From the NCBI GenBank assembly GCA_040255445.1, contig JBDZUZ010000031.1:1-27324 (forward strand): 27,324 nucleotides of DNA. The letters run 5' to 3'. Position 1 is the stretch's first letter, and every line of letters begins with the position of its first letter. This document shows positions 14,053 to 21,195 of this stretch, piece by piece. The notes under the pieces were generated by a model. It was not told the origin of the DNA. It ran no database searches and saw only the letters and a list, made by a program, of their open reading frames with translations. Position numbers and translations under genes: made by a program. The DNA comes from JBDZUZ01 sp040255445 (GTDB lineage Bacteria > Planctomycetota > Phycisphaerae > Phycisphaerales > UBA1924).

Positions 14053-15132
14053 ATGGAATGCCCCAACTGCGAGTTCCAGAACATCCCCGGCTCACGCGGC
14101 TGCGTGCGCTGCGGGTCACTCTTGGACCTCTCGGGGTTGAGTGTCGAGCCGCCGCGCGCTGCGGCGACCGCCGTCGGCCGCGTCGCCGAGCGCACCGCCC
14201 GCCGCACCCGCGCTGCCGCCTCCCGCGCCGGCCGCATCGCGCTCCGCCGCCGCCCGGCAGCACGCATGCTCCCCAGCGCGAGCACCTCGCTCCTTCTCTT
14301 GGCCGCCGTCCCCGGCCTCGCCCAGTGGCGCCGCGGCAACAAACGCCTCGCCAGGGGCATCGTCGTTGCCTGGTCCATCGCGGTCCTCCTCGCAATCTAC
14401 TTCCACGGCACCTTCCTGGGCTGGTGTGCCGCGATGGCCATCCTCGGCATCCACAGCGCCTCGGTCTCGCTCCTGCTCATGAACGATCTCGAGCGACTCT
14501 CGCTGCCGCGCCGGGCGTTCGTCGGCCTGGGCATCTCGCTCACACTCCTCGTCACCGTCTACTTCCCCACCTGGTGGTTTATCAGCGGCTTCGCCCGGCT
14601 CGCGCCCATGAGCAGCGTCGTCGATGGCGACTGGCTCTCGCAGGGCGATCTCTTCGTCACCAGCGGACGCTGGACCACCCAGCGCGATGCCATCCCCCGC
14701 AGCGCGATCGTCCTGTATGAGATCCCGCCCATGGGCGGTGGCGCACTCGTGATCCAGCGCACCCGCAACATCGAGCGCATCATCGGTGTCCCCGGCGACA
14801 CCATCGAGTTCAGAGAGAACCGCATCATCGTCAACGGCGTCGAGCTCGAAGGGCCGGTGGCCCCGCTCCGAGATCCATCGAGCCTGACCGGCGTGTGGAC
14901 GGTCCCGCCCAACCACTACGCGCTGCTGCCGCCGCTCGAGCTCTGGGGGCGTCAGCGGGGTGTCGGCGTGATGCGCGATGACCTGCGCAACCTGTCCAGA
15001 AGCGCGGTGCTCGTGCCGCAGGAGCGCATCGCGGGAAGACTGCTTGCGCGGATGCGGCCGCTGGGAGCGCCCATCGTGCCGCAACGAGCTGAACCCGAGC
15101 CCGCCGCGCCCGCGGCAGAGGACGCACCATGA
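14053..15132 (+). CDS. Zinc-ribbon membrane protein with degenerate S26 signal peptidase-like domain
   Basis: 359 aa. A zinc ribbon opens the protein (CPNC at 3-6, CVRC at 17-20). A basic Ala/Arg linker follows, then about four membrane helices between 75 and 182 (SLLLLAAVPGLA; IVVAWSIAVLLAIYF; GWCAAMAILGIHSASVSLLL; GISLTLLVTVYFPTWWF). The periplasmic part, from about 185, carries RNIERIIGVPGDTIEF, clearly the 'KRxxGLPGD' box of type I signal peptidases, and IIVNGVELEGP. The catalytic Lys is replaced by Glu241, and no 'SMxPT' box is found at the expected place (APMSSVVDGD). It is therefore probably not a peptidase of the standard Ser/Lys type. Its ATGA end overlaps the TPR gene start. Role unknown; perhaps a membrane scaffold. 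Confidence 0.8.
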   Translation: MECPNCEFQNIPGSRGCVRCGSLLDLSGLSVEPPRAAATAVGRVAERTARRTRAAASRAGRIALRRRPAARMLPSASTSLLLLAAVPGLAQWRRGNKRLARGIVVAWSIAVLLAIYFHGTFLGWCAAMAILGIHSASVSLLLMNDLERLSLPRRAFVGLGISLTLLVTVYFPTWWFISGFARLAPMSSVVDGDWLSQGDLFVTSGRWTTQRDAIPRSAIVLYEIPPMGGGALVIQRTRNIERIIGVPGDTIEFRENRIIVNGVELEGPVAPLRDPSSLTGVWTVPPNHYALLPPLELWGRQRGVGVMRDDLRNLSRSAVLVPQERIAGRLLARMRPLGAPIVPQRAEPEPAAPAAEDAP

Positions 15133-15962
15133 CCGGACGCTTCCGCAACCTCGAAGTCCCCCGCGCCGATCTCGCCGAGCGCGAAAGGGCCGAGCAGCTC
15201 AACGCCGGCCGGCACACAGCGCAGTCGATGCAACCGGCGCACGCCGGCGTCGAGATCCGCACCGGCCGCCATCACATGGACGAGGCAATCGAGGAGCACC
15301 GCCGCCGCCACTGGGAACCCGCCCTCCGCCTCTACACCCGCGCGCTCGGCGACGACCGCCGCCTCACCGCCGCGTGGGTGGGGCAGGTCCAGATGCTCAT
15401 CGAGCTGGGCGAGTACCACGAGGCCCGGGTCTGGGCCGACAAGGCCCTCGAGATCTTCCGCAACAACGGCGACCTCCTCGCCGCGAAGGCGGTTGCGCAC
15501 CTCCGCGATGAAGAGTTCGAGCCCGCGATGCAGGCCAGCGACCGCGCGGTCGCCGCCCCCGGATCGGATGCGCTCCGCTGGATCAGCCGCGGTGAGGTCA
15601 TGCTCAAACGCGAAGCCCGCCGCGCCCGCGACTGCTTCGAGAGGGCGATCACCGAGCCCGCCGCGATCTGGTTCGACCGCGTCGCGATCGCCTGGGTCTA
15701 TCTGCGCCACGAAGCCCCCGCCGCGGCGGCCGAATACGCCCGCCGCGCGGTCGAAGCCCAGCCCGGCCATGTCGCCCCCTGGCTCGCCCTCGCGATGAGC
15801 CAGCGCGATATGGGCATGCTCGCCCAGGCCCGCGAGAGCTACGCCCGCTGCCTCGAGATCGAACCGGGATACGACGAAGCGCGGCTCGGATTGATCCGGG
15901 CGAGCGTCGGCCCCGCCGCGGGGCTGATGGCCCGCATCCGCGGCACGCTGCGCCGCAAGTAA
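15129..15962 (+). CDS. Tetratricopeptide repeat protein
   Basis: 277 aa, starting in the ATGA overlap with the zinc-ribbon gene. There is no signal peptide. After a charged N-terminus (1-45), TPR helices repeat: HWEPALRLYTRALGDD, GEYHEARVWADKALEIFRNN, EFEPAMQASDRAVAAPGSD, RRARDCFERAITEP, AAAAEYARRAVEAQPGH and GMLAQARESYARCLEIEPGYDEARLG (landmark residues only). That gives about six TPR units covering most of the chain, followed by a short basic tail. TPR proteins mediate assembly; the coupling to the upstream membrane protein and the PilT ATPase just downstream suggest a scaffold for a membrane machine, which is inference. Confidence 0.88.
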   Translation: MTGRFRNLEVPRADLAERERAEQLNAGRHTAQSMQPAHAGVEIRTGRHHMDEAIEEHRRRHWEPALRLYTRALGDDRRLTAAWVGQVQMLIELGEYHEARVWADKALEIFRNNGDLLAAKAVAHLRDEEFEPAMQASDRAVAAPGSDALRWISRGEVMLKREARRARDCFERAITEPAAIWFDRVAIAWVYLRHEAPAAAAEYARRAVEAQPGHVAPWLALAMSQRDMGMLAQARESYARCLEIEPGYDEARLGLIRASVGPAAGLMARIRGTLRRK

Positions 15963-15975
15963 GCACCGAACGAAC

Positions 15976-16024
15976 CCACGCCCCACATCCCACACCCCAC
16001 GCCCGTTCCCCCCACACCACCCCG
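15976..16024 (+). other. C-rich, G-poor leader before the PilT gene
   Basis: Seven runs of three to six C lie in 49 bases with hardly any G (15976-15978, 15982-15985, 15990-15992, 15996-15999, 16003-16005, 16009-16014, 16021-16024). On the RNA this is unstructured and rut-like; on the opposite DNA strand it is a G-quadruplex candidate. Confidence 0.45.
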
Positions 16025-16035
16025 GAGCGCACCCC

Positions 16036-17100
16036 TTGAGGCTCGAAACCATCATCGCCAGCGCCCGCCGTCACAACGCCAGCGATATCCACATCCTCGC
16101 CGGCATGCCCGCCATGTTCCGCATCGCCGGCGACATCATCCCCGCCAAGGGCGATGCCCTCGCCCCCGCGGTGATCGACTCGATGATCCGCGGCGTCCTC
16201 AACGACGATCAGATCCGCCGCCTCGAAACCGAGTGGCAGCTCTGCGTCTCCATGACCTTCCCCGATTCCGGCCGCGTCCGCATCACCGTCTACCGCCGCA
16301 ACAGCGCGTACGAATTGTGTATCCGCATGAGCGAGCTCGCGATCCGGACCCGGGCTGAGCTCGGCCTCCCCGCCGTGGTGGAAGAGCTCGCGCGAAAGCC
16401 CCACGGCCTCGTGCTCGTCACCGGCCCCACCGGCATGGGCAAGACCACGACCTTCAACTACATGATTGACCAGATCAACGCGGAGCGCTCCGGCAAGATC
16501 ATCACCATCGAAGACCCGATCGAATACGTCCACCGCTTCAAGCGCTCGATCGTCGTGCAGCAGGAAGTCCTGACCGATGTCCACAACTTCGGCACCGCCC
16601 TGCGGCACGTGCTGCGTCAGGACCCCGATGTCATCGGCATCGGCGAGATGCGCGACCAGGAGACGATCCACACGGCCTTGCTCGCCGCGGAAACCGGCCA
16701 CCTCGTGATCGCCACCCTCCACACCCCCGGCGCGGCCGATGTCGTCCAGCGCCTCGTGTCATCGTTCGACGGCGCTGCGCAGAACGAGGTCCGCTTCCTC
16801 CTCGCCAACACGCTCCAGGGCGTCGTCTCCCAGCAGCTCCTCCCCCGCGCCGGCGAACGCGGCCTCGTCCTCGCGTCCGAGATCCTCGTCGAGAACCAGG
16901 CCGTGCGCCACCACATCCGCGAGAACTCGCTCCACCAGCTCTACAGCGAGATGCAGGGCGGCCGCAAGCTCGGCATGCAGACCCTGGAGCAATCGCTCCT
17001 CGACCTCTACCAACGCGGCGAAATCACCTACGACACCGCCCGCAGCATGGCCCGCTACCCCGACCTCTTCAAGACGCGAACGCCCGCGAAGGCGTCGTGA
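16036..17100 (+). CDS. pilT: PilT-type retraction ATPase
   Basis: 354 aa from a TTG start with CGGAG nine bases upstream; the start MRLETIIASARRHNASDIHI matches the usual PilT N-terminus ('ASDLHL'). The secretion-ATPase motifs are intact: Walker A GPTGMGKT (130-137), Asp box ITIEDPIEY (156-164), Walker B DPDVIGIGEMRD (196-207) and His box TGHLVIATLHT (220-230). The C-terminal PilT-type motif reads AVRHHIRENS, then LYSEMQGGRKLGMQTLEQSL. Length is standard (about 345-370 aa). PilT hexamers depolymerise type IV pili at the inner membrane. No pilin or pilus assembly gene is in the window, so it may serve pili encoded elsewhere or act with the membrane and TPR proteins upstream. It closes the co-directional run. 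Confidence 0.9.
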   Translation: MRLETIIASARRHNASDIHILAGMPAMFRIAGDIIPAKGDALAPAVIDSMIRGVLNDDQIRRLETEWQLCVSMTFPDSGRVRITVYRRNSAYELCIRMSELAIRTRAELGLPAVVEELARKPHGLVLVTGPTGMGKTTTFNYMIDQINAERSGKIITIEDPIEYVHRFKRSIVVQQEVLTDVHNFGTALRHVLRQDPDVIGIGEMRDQETIHTALLAAETGHLVIATLHTPGAADVVQRLVSSFDGAAQNEVRFLLANTLQGVVSQQLLPRAGERGLVLASEILVENQAVRHHIRENSLHQLYSEMQGGRKLGMQTLEQSLLDLYQRGEITYDTARSMARYPDLFKTRTPAKAS

Positions 17101-17211
17101 CCCCCGCTCAACGTGGCACCGAATGTCGGCTCGGCGACATCGGTGCTTCCCAAGCTCCACATCACGCATTGCACACCCCGCTGGCGCAGTACCTTCTTCG
17201 CGATTCAGGCT

Positions 17212-17259
17212 TCCTATAGGTCCCATAGGTCCTATAGGACCTATAGGTCCTATAGGACC
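17212..17259. repeat. TCCTATAGG array with 32-bp perfect palindrome (region 17101-17381)
   Basis: Five 9-bp units (TCCTATAGG, two with one change) run from 17212 to 17256. Because the unit core CCTATAGG is itself palindromic, 17228-17259 forms a perfect 32-bp palindrome. It lies 111 bp after pilT and could fold as a hairpin in either transcript, but no T-run follows. The rest of 17101-17381 shows no convincing gene; short frames there encode only the repeat (GPI or SYR repeats). Confidence 0.85.
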
Positions 17260-17381
17260 AATTCCCACCGACCCCCACGCGATCCATCCACCCTCCCACC
17301 GTCGGTACCATGAAGCGGCCGCTTTCGAGCGCTCAAAGGCCTCTTGTCGACGACACCAATCCCATCGCTCGGAGCGTGCAA

Positions 17382-17831
17382 GTGAACCTCGATGACGCCC
17401 TTGAATCAATCGCCGAGCGTATGAAAGCCGAGGGCCTGCTGTTGAGACCGGCCGATGATGAGGCGATAGCGATCGCTGAACAGAGGCTCTCGGTCAGATT
17501 CCCGGCGTCCTACAGACAATTCCTGCGCAAGGTCGGCGGTGCGGCCGTCAAGGCCAGAGAGATCTTCGGGATCCATGGAGCCGCATCGGATGCGGACCGC
17601 GTGATGACAGTGGTGGATGTGTCGGGGTACCTGGAAGAACTGGAATCAAACGAGACTGCTGCCGTCGTGATCAGCGACGACGGATTCGGAAACTACTACA
17701 TGATGCGATGCCCAATCGATCGGGATCAGGATGAGGTGCCGGTACGCTTCTGGGTCAATGCCACCGATGATGCATCGAAGATCGTGGCGCCGTCATTCGA
17801 AGTCTTCCTGATGACACATCTGCAGCCGTAG
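17382..17831 (+). CDS. SUKH / SMI1-KNR4 family protein
   Basis: 149 aa from GTG at 17382, chosen because GGAG lies seven bases upstream; the frame is open further up to an ATG at 17310 without a ribosome site. The fold signature is clear: IAIAEQRLSVRFPASYRQFLRKVGGA (helix, 'LP.SYR.FL...GG'; landmarks RFPASYRQFL), then VVISDDGFGNYYMM, VRFWVNATDD and a final PSFEVFLMTHL helix. Many SUKH proteins are immunity proteins against polymorphic toxins; others are housekeeping. No toxin gene is adjacent, so it would be an orphan immunity protein or have another role. Codon use is less GC-biased than that of the core genes. The flanking palindromic array suggests an accessory locus. Confidence 0.8.
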   Translation: MNLDDALESIAERMKAEGLLLRPADDEAIAIAEQRLSVRFPASYRQFLRKVGGAAVKAREIFGIHGAASDADRVMTVVDVSGYLEELESNETAAVVISDDGFGNYYMMRCPIDRDQDEVPVRFWVNATDDASKIVAPSFEVFLMTHLQP

Positions 17832-17936
17832 CCCCCTCACCTCAGGAACGGCGGGTTGCCCGGGCACGGCTTGACCCCGTTCGCATCCAGCACAAGGGCG
17901 GTTCGTGGCGCGGCGGTCAACCTCCCGCTGAAGCCT

Positions 17937-18263
17937 CTATCGCGACGAGGGAAGTTCATCGGGGCGCGGGAGCTGGCGGCCGTGCCGCGCATTAAGCACC
18001 CGCACCGTGCGATCATCGTCGTCGATGGTGAAGAGGAGCAGAAAGCCGTCGATGTTGAGGGCCCGTAGCTCGAAAGGATGATGCCCGCTCTCCGGCGCTT
18101 TCGGGCACCGACGGGGCATGGATCCGAGCGTATCGGCCGCGGCCAGGACGCGCGAGAGCCAGCGCGCGGCGTTCAGCGGAGCCTCCGCCTCCACCGCGAT
18201 ATAGGCGGTCTGCTCGTCGATCCGCGCCAACGCCTGGTCGGTGATGATGACGCGGTAGCTCAA
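17937..18263 (-). CDS. RelE/ParE superfamily toxin
   Basis: 108 aa. The start is TTG at 18263 within a TTGA overlap with the antitoxin stop, so translation is coupled. The sequence YRVIITDQALARIDEQTAYI (first strand and helix), ARWLSRVLAAADTLGSMPRRCP (second helix and the 'L..nP..g' turn) and ELRALNIDGFLLLFTIDDDDRTVRVLNARHG (landmarks FLLLFTID and VRVLNARHG) fits the ParE/RelE fold, with Arg and His near the end of the last strand. RelE members cut mRNA in the ribosome, whereas ParE members target gyrase; the sequence does not decide which. It is the second gene of a leftward pair under a YefM-like operator. Confidence 0.85.
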   Translation of the reverse strand: MSYRVIITDQALARIDEQTAYIAVEAEAPLNAARWLSRVLAAADTLGSMPRRCPKAPESGHHPFELRALNIDGFLLLFTIDDDDRTVRVLNARHGRQLPRPDELPSSR

Positions 18264-18553
18264 GCGTCGAGGTTCAGGCCGTGCTTGTCGGCGATACCAC
18301 GGATGCCTTCACGAAAGTCGCGAACGCGGCCGGCCTTCACATCCTCCACGCCGCGGTCGATGGCGGCGAGATTCTCGGCGAGCTCGGCCTTCTCCATCAG
18401 CGCATCGAAGGCGCTGGGGCTCAGCACGACGGCATCAGGCTCGCCATTGCTGGTGACAAAGAGGGGCCGCCCCGTCTCCTTGAGCCGGTCCAGGCGTTCG
18501 CGCATGTTCTGGCGGAGGTCAGAAAAGGTCGTGATGTCGCTCGTGCGGGTCAT
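18260..18553 (-). CDS. Phd/YefM family antitoxin
   Basis: 97 aa from the ATG at 18553, which has GGAGG just upstream; two earlier in-frame ATGs at 18571 and 18589 fall inside the operator and are unlikely. The N-terminus TRTSDITTFSDLRQNMRERLDRLKETGRPLFVTSNGEPDAVVLSPSAFDAL follows the YefM pattern: 'f.dlR.n....l....e...p..iT..g.p.aV..s...y..L' (landmarks FSDLRQNM, PLFVTSNGEPDAVVLS). The C-terminal half is acidic and helical, ending HGLNLDA, as expected for a toxin-binding tail. It should neutralise the toxin and repress its own promoter through 18571-18590. Confidence 0.87.
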   Translation of the reverse strand: MTRTSDITTFSDLRQNMRERLDRLKETGRPLFVTSNGEPDAVVLSPSAFDALMEKAELAENLAAIDRGVEDVKAGRVRDFREGIRGIADKHGLNLDA

Positions 18554-18570
18554 AGGCCCTCCATCGGCCA

Positions 18571-18590
18571 TGTACAGCAGATTGTACAAT
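18571..18590 (-). promoter_or_regulatory. YefM-type operator with two TGTACA boxes and a -10
   Basis: TGTACA at 18571-18576 and again at 18583-18588 have centres 12 bp apart; the second is within the palindrome ATTGTACAAT (18581-18590). This is the arrangement described for the E. coli yefM-yoeB operator. The minus-strand hexamer TACAAT (18581-18586) is a near-consensus -10 inside it. A clear -35 was not found. Confidence 0.75.
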
Positions 18591-18798
18591 CATCGCATCT
18601 CCTGACCCGGGATTCAAGCTATTCGTTCCAGAAAGGGACCATCCCATAGCGTCGTTTATGGGCAATGTTCGGGTTGCCGGCAAGGAGGCCGTTCATGACG
18701 AGTCCCTTGCGTTGGGCTACGGACCGCGAAGCCACCCCGCTCCACTTCATCACCCCAACCCCCGAACACCCACACGCCACCACCACCCGATCTATCCG

Positions 18799-18819
18799 TC
18801 CTATAGGTCCTATAGGACC
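18799..18819. repeat. Second TCCTATAGG array, two units, with 14-bp palindrome
   Basis: TCCTATAGG occurs at 18799-18807 and 18808-18816, giving the perfect palindrome GGTCCTATAGGACC at 18806-18819, the same element as in the array at 17212. The region 18591-19092 has no credible gene; it holds this array, the C-tracts at 18845-18880 and the leader of the nuclease gene. Confidence 0.8.
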
Positions 18820-18844
18820 CATCCCCGCCACCCCAGCACCGCCA

Positions 18845-18880
18845 CCCGCCCCCCACACCGGCCCCCCCACCGGCCCCCCC
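18845..18880 (-). other. G-quadruplex candidate upstream of the DUF262 gene
   Basis: On the minus strand four G-runs of 7, 7, 6 and 3 are separated by loops of 5, 7 and 1 bases (plus-strand C-runs at 18845-18847, 18849-18854, 18862-18868, 18874-18880). This meets the usual G3+ N1-7 quadruplex pattern. Confidence 0.5.
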
Positions 18881-19092
18881 ATCCATAAACTCCCCCTCGG
18901 CCCGCTCAATTTCCCCGATCCCGGAGCGACTCCCGGGAACGCGAAAAGCGGGGTGCGATGGTCACGGTCGATCGGACACGCGACCACGGGGACTCGCAAA
19001 GCTTCCACCCCGCGGCACGGATCTTAGAATCACCAAGGTGGAGGTGGGTGTGGTCGTGCCACCTGCCGTGAACTACGCAGAGGGAATCAGGA

Positions 19093-21195
19093 ATGGATGA
19101 GCCACGCTCCCTCGATAGCCTCTTCAAGGAGAAGCTGTTCCGCATTCCCGACTACCAGCGGGGATACGCGTGGCAGATCGAGCAACTCAAGGCGTTCTGG
19201 GAGGACCTGATCAATCTGTCGCCGAACCGCTCCCACTACACGGGCGTGCTGACGCTAAAGCAAATCCCAGCGGCGGAGGTTGAAGAGGACGACAAGGAGT
19301 ACTGGCTCGTCGATGACCACTCCTACAAGCTTTACCATATCGTCGATGGCCAGCAGCGACTGACGACGTTCGTCGTGTTCCTCCAGGCGTTTGTCGAGCT
19401 GGTCAGAAACCTGCCGGAGAACGCCAACAAGCCTGATAACGAGGTGTTCATCTCGGACAGCCTGAACATGGCGGCCGTCTGCGACAAGTACCTCTACCGC
19501 ATTAAGCCGACGGGCGACCGATTTCGGACGTACAAGTTTGGCTACACGACGGACAACCCGAGCGACCGGTATCTGCGGCACCGCATACTCAACGAGCCGG
19601 GCGGCGGGACGGTCGCTGAGACTTTCTACACCCTGAACTTGAGCAACGCGAAGCGGTACTTCAGCGGCCAGCTCTGCGATCTGCATGCCCGATACGGGAC
19701 AGAGGGGATCCAAGATGTCTACAAGAAGCTGACAAAGCGGTTTCTGTTCAATGAGTACGTGATCAAGGACGAGTTCGATGTTTTCGTCGCCTTTGAGACG
19801 ATGAATAATCGCGGCAAGAAGCTCTCCGACTTGGAGCTGCTCAAGAACCGCCTCATCTATCTGACCACGCTCTACGACGACCACGAACTCGACCTATCCG
19901 AGCGAAAGAGCCTCCGCGATGCCGTCAACGACGCTTGGAAAGAGGTGTATCACCAGCTCGGCCGCAACAAGTCGCGCCCGCTCAATGACGACGATTTCCT
20001 CCGGGCCCACTGGACGATGTACTTTAAGTACTCGCGGAAGACCGGCCGCGACTACATCCAGTTTCTGCTTGACGAGCAGTTTACGCCCCAGCGGATCCAC
20101 AAGAAGGTTGTCCACGATATTGAGCTGGAAGATGCCCAAGAGCAGAGGGCGTTAGCCGATCTGGAGGAGGCCGAGGGCGAGAGCGGCGAGGTCGATACTG
20201 ACGTGGGGTCAGATCCGAAGCCCACCGCCCACCTGCGGCCGACAGAGATCCGCGACTTCGTCATAAGTCTTCGGGAGTCGGCTGTGCACTGGTTCACTTC
20301 GTTCTATCCGCATCTTGCCGACTCGCTCTCACCCGCCGAACGCCAATGGCTTGAGCGCCTGAACCGCGTGGGAATGGTGTACTTCAGGCCACTGGTCATG
20401 GCGATTTTGAAGCGCGTGCCTTGCGAGGCTGAAAGGATTTGCGCGTTCAGAGCCATCGAGCGGTTCATCTTCATTGTATTCCGCCTGACATTGGCTCGAG
20501 CTAACTACGGGAGTAGCGAGTTCTACAACGCGGCTCGCTCCGTAGATTCGGGAGAACTTGGTACTGACAGCCTCATCGGACGACTCGATCGCGCCATGGC
20601 GTGGATCTTCAACGATAATGGCACTTTCGACTGCTCTGAGTTTCATGTTGTCCTCGGAAAGAAGTTCGACGCTGGCAGCGGGTACTACGGCTGGACCGGG
20701 CTGAGGTACTTCCTCTACGAGTACGAACTGAGTCTTCAATCGGCAAGCCGGCAGCAGAAGGTCACTTGGGAGGATCTGCTCAAGACCGAGAAGGACAGGG
20801 TCTCGATCGAGCACATCTACCCCCAGACGGAGACGGCCGAGTGGCGTGTTCTATTCGGAGAGCTTGAGGAGGACCAGAGGTCCAACCATGCGGGCAGCTT
20901 AGGCAACCTGCTCTTGTTGTCCCAATCTATCAACTCGTCCCTCCAGAACGATAGTTTTTCCTCGAAGAAGCAGCCGAAGCAAGGCGCGGATGGTGCGAAA
21001 CTGCGAAACGGCTATTCCGACGGCTCTCATTCCGAGATCGAGGTGTCGGCGTGCGCCCAATGGGGGCCGGGCGAGATCCGCGACCGCGGTCTCCGACTGC
21101 TCCGTTTCATGGAGCGCCGGTGGAGCTTCAAGTTCGCGGATGACCGAGAGCGAGAAATGCTGCTCTTCCTAAGACCGGCAGACGAGGAGGAATGA
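19093..21195 (+). CDS. DUF262-DUF1524 protein, GmrSD-type putative restriction nuclease
   Basis: 700 aa. The N-terminal DUF262 (ParB/Srx-like nucleotide-binding) domain shows FRIPDYQRGYAW (16-27) and HIVDGQQRLTT (82-92), the DGQQR loop being its NTP-binding and catalytic signature; FETMNNRGKKLSDLELLKNRL (landmark NNRGKKLSDLELLKN) follows. The C-terminal DUF1524 domain is an HNH-type nuclease: VSIEHIYPQ with His574, then GSLGNLLLLS with Asn605 and SINSSLQN. An acidic stretch at about 350-375 separates the halves. Both halves appear intact. GmrS and GmrD in known type IV systems cut glucosylated cytosine DNA using NTP; single-chain relatives act against phage with modified DNA. No methylase or partner gene is adjacent. 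Base use is AT-richer than in the core genes, suggesting horizontal gain. Confidence 0.9.
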   Translation: MDEPRSLDSLFKEKLFRIPDYQRGYAWQIEQLKAFWEDLINLSPNRSHYTGVLTLKQIPAAEVEEDDKEYWLVDDHSYKLYHIVDGQQRLTTFVVFLQAFVELVRNLPENANKPDNEVFISDSLNMAAVCDKYLYRIKPTGDRFRTYKFGYTTDNPSDRYLRHRILNEPGGGTVAETFYTLNLSNAKRYFSGQLCDLHARYGTEGIQDVYKKLTKRFLFNEYVIKDEFDVFVAFETMNNRGKKLSDLELLKNRLIYLTTLYDDHELDLSERKSLRDAVNDAWKEVYHQLGRNKSRPLNDDDFLRAHWTMYFKYSRKTGRDYIQFLLDEQFTPQRIHKKVVHDIELEDAQEQRALADLEEAEGESGEVDTDVGSDPKPTAHLRPTEIRDFVISLRESAVHWFTSFYPHLADSLSPAERQWLERLNRVGMVYFRPLVMAILKRVPCEAERICAFRAIERFIFIVFRLTLARANYGSSEFYNAARSVDSGELGTDSLIGRLDRAMAWIFNDNGTFDCSEFHVVLGKKFDAGSGYYGWTGLRYFLYEYELSLQSASRQQKVTWEDLLKTEKDRVSIEHIYPQTETAEWRVLFGELEEDQRSNHAGSLGNLLLLSQSINSSLQNDSFSSKKQPKQGADGAKLRNGYSDGSHSEIEVSACAQWGPGEIRDRGLRLLRFMERRWSFKFADDREREMLLFLRPADEEE

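Noticed and set aside
17113..17395. Frames encoding GPIGPIGPI or SYRSYRTYR repeats
   Set aside because: They only translate the TCCTATAGG array and differ in every frame; no ribosome site or conserved domain.
17838..17936. Possible leftward protein tail (LVLDANGVKPCPGNPPFLR) after the toxin gene
   Set aside because: Plausible remnant of a gene end, but there is no start, no family match and under 100 bases.
17212..18819. TCCTATAGG arrays as a CRISPR
   Set aside because: Units are 9 bp and contiguous, with no spacers, and no cas gene is present.
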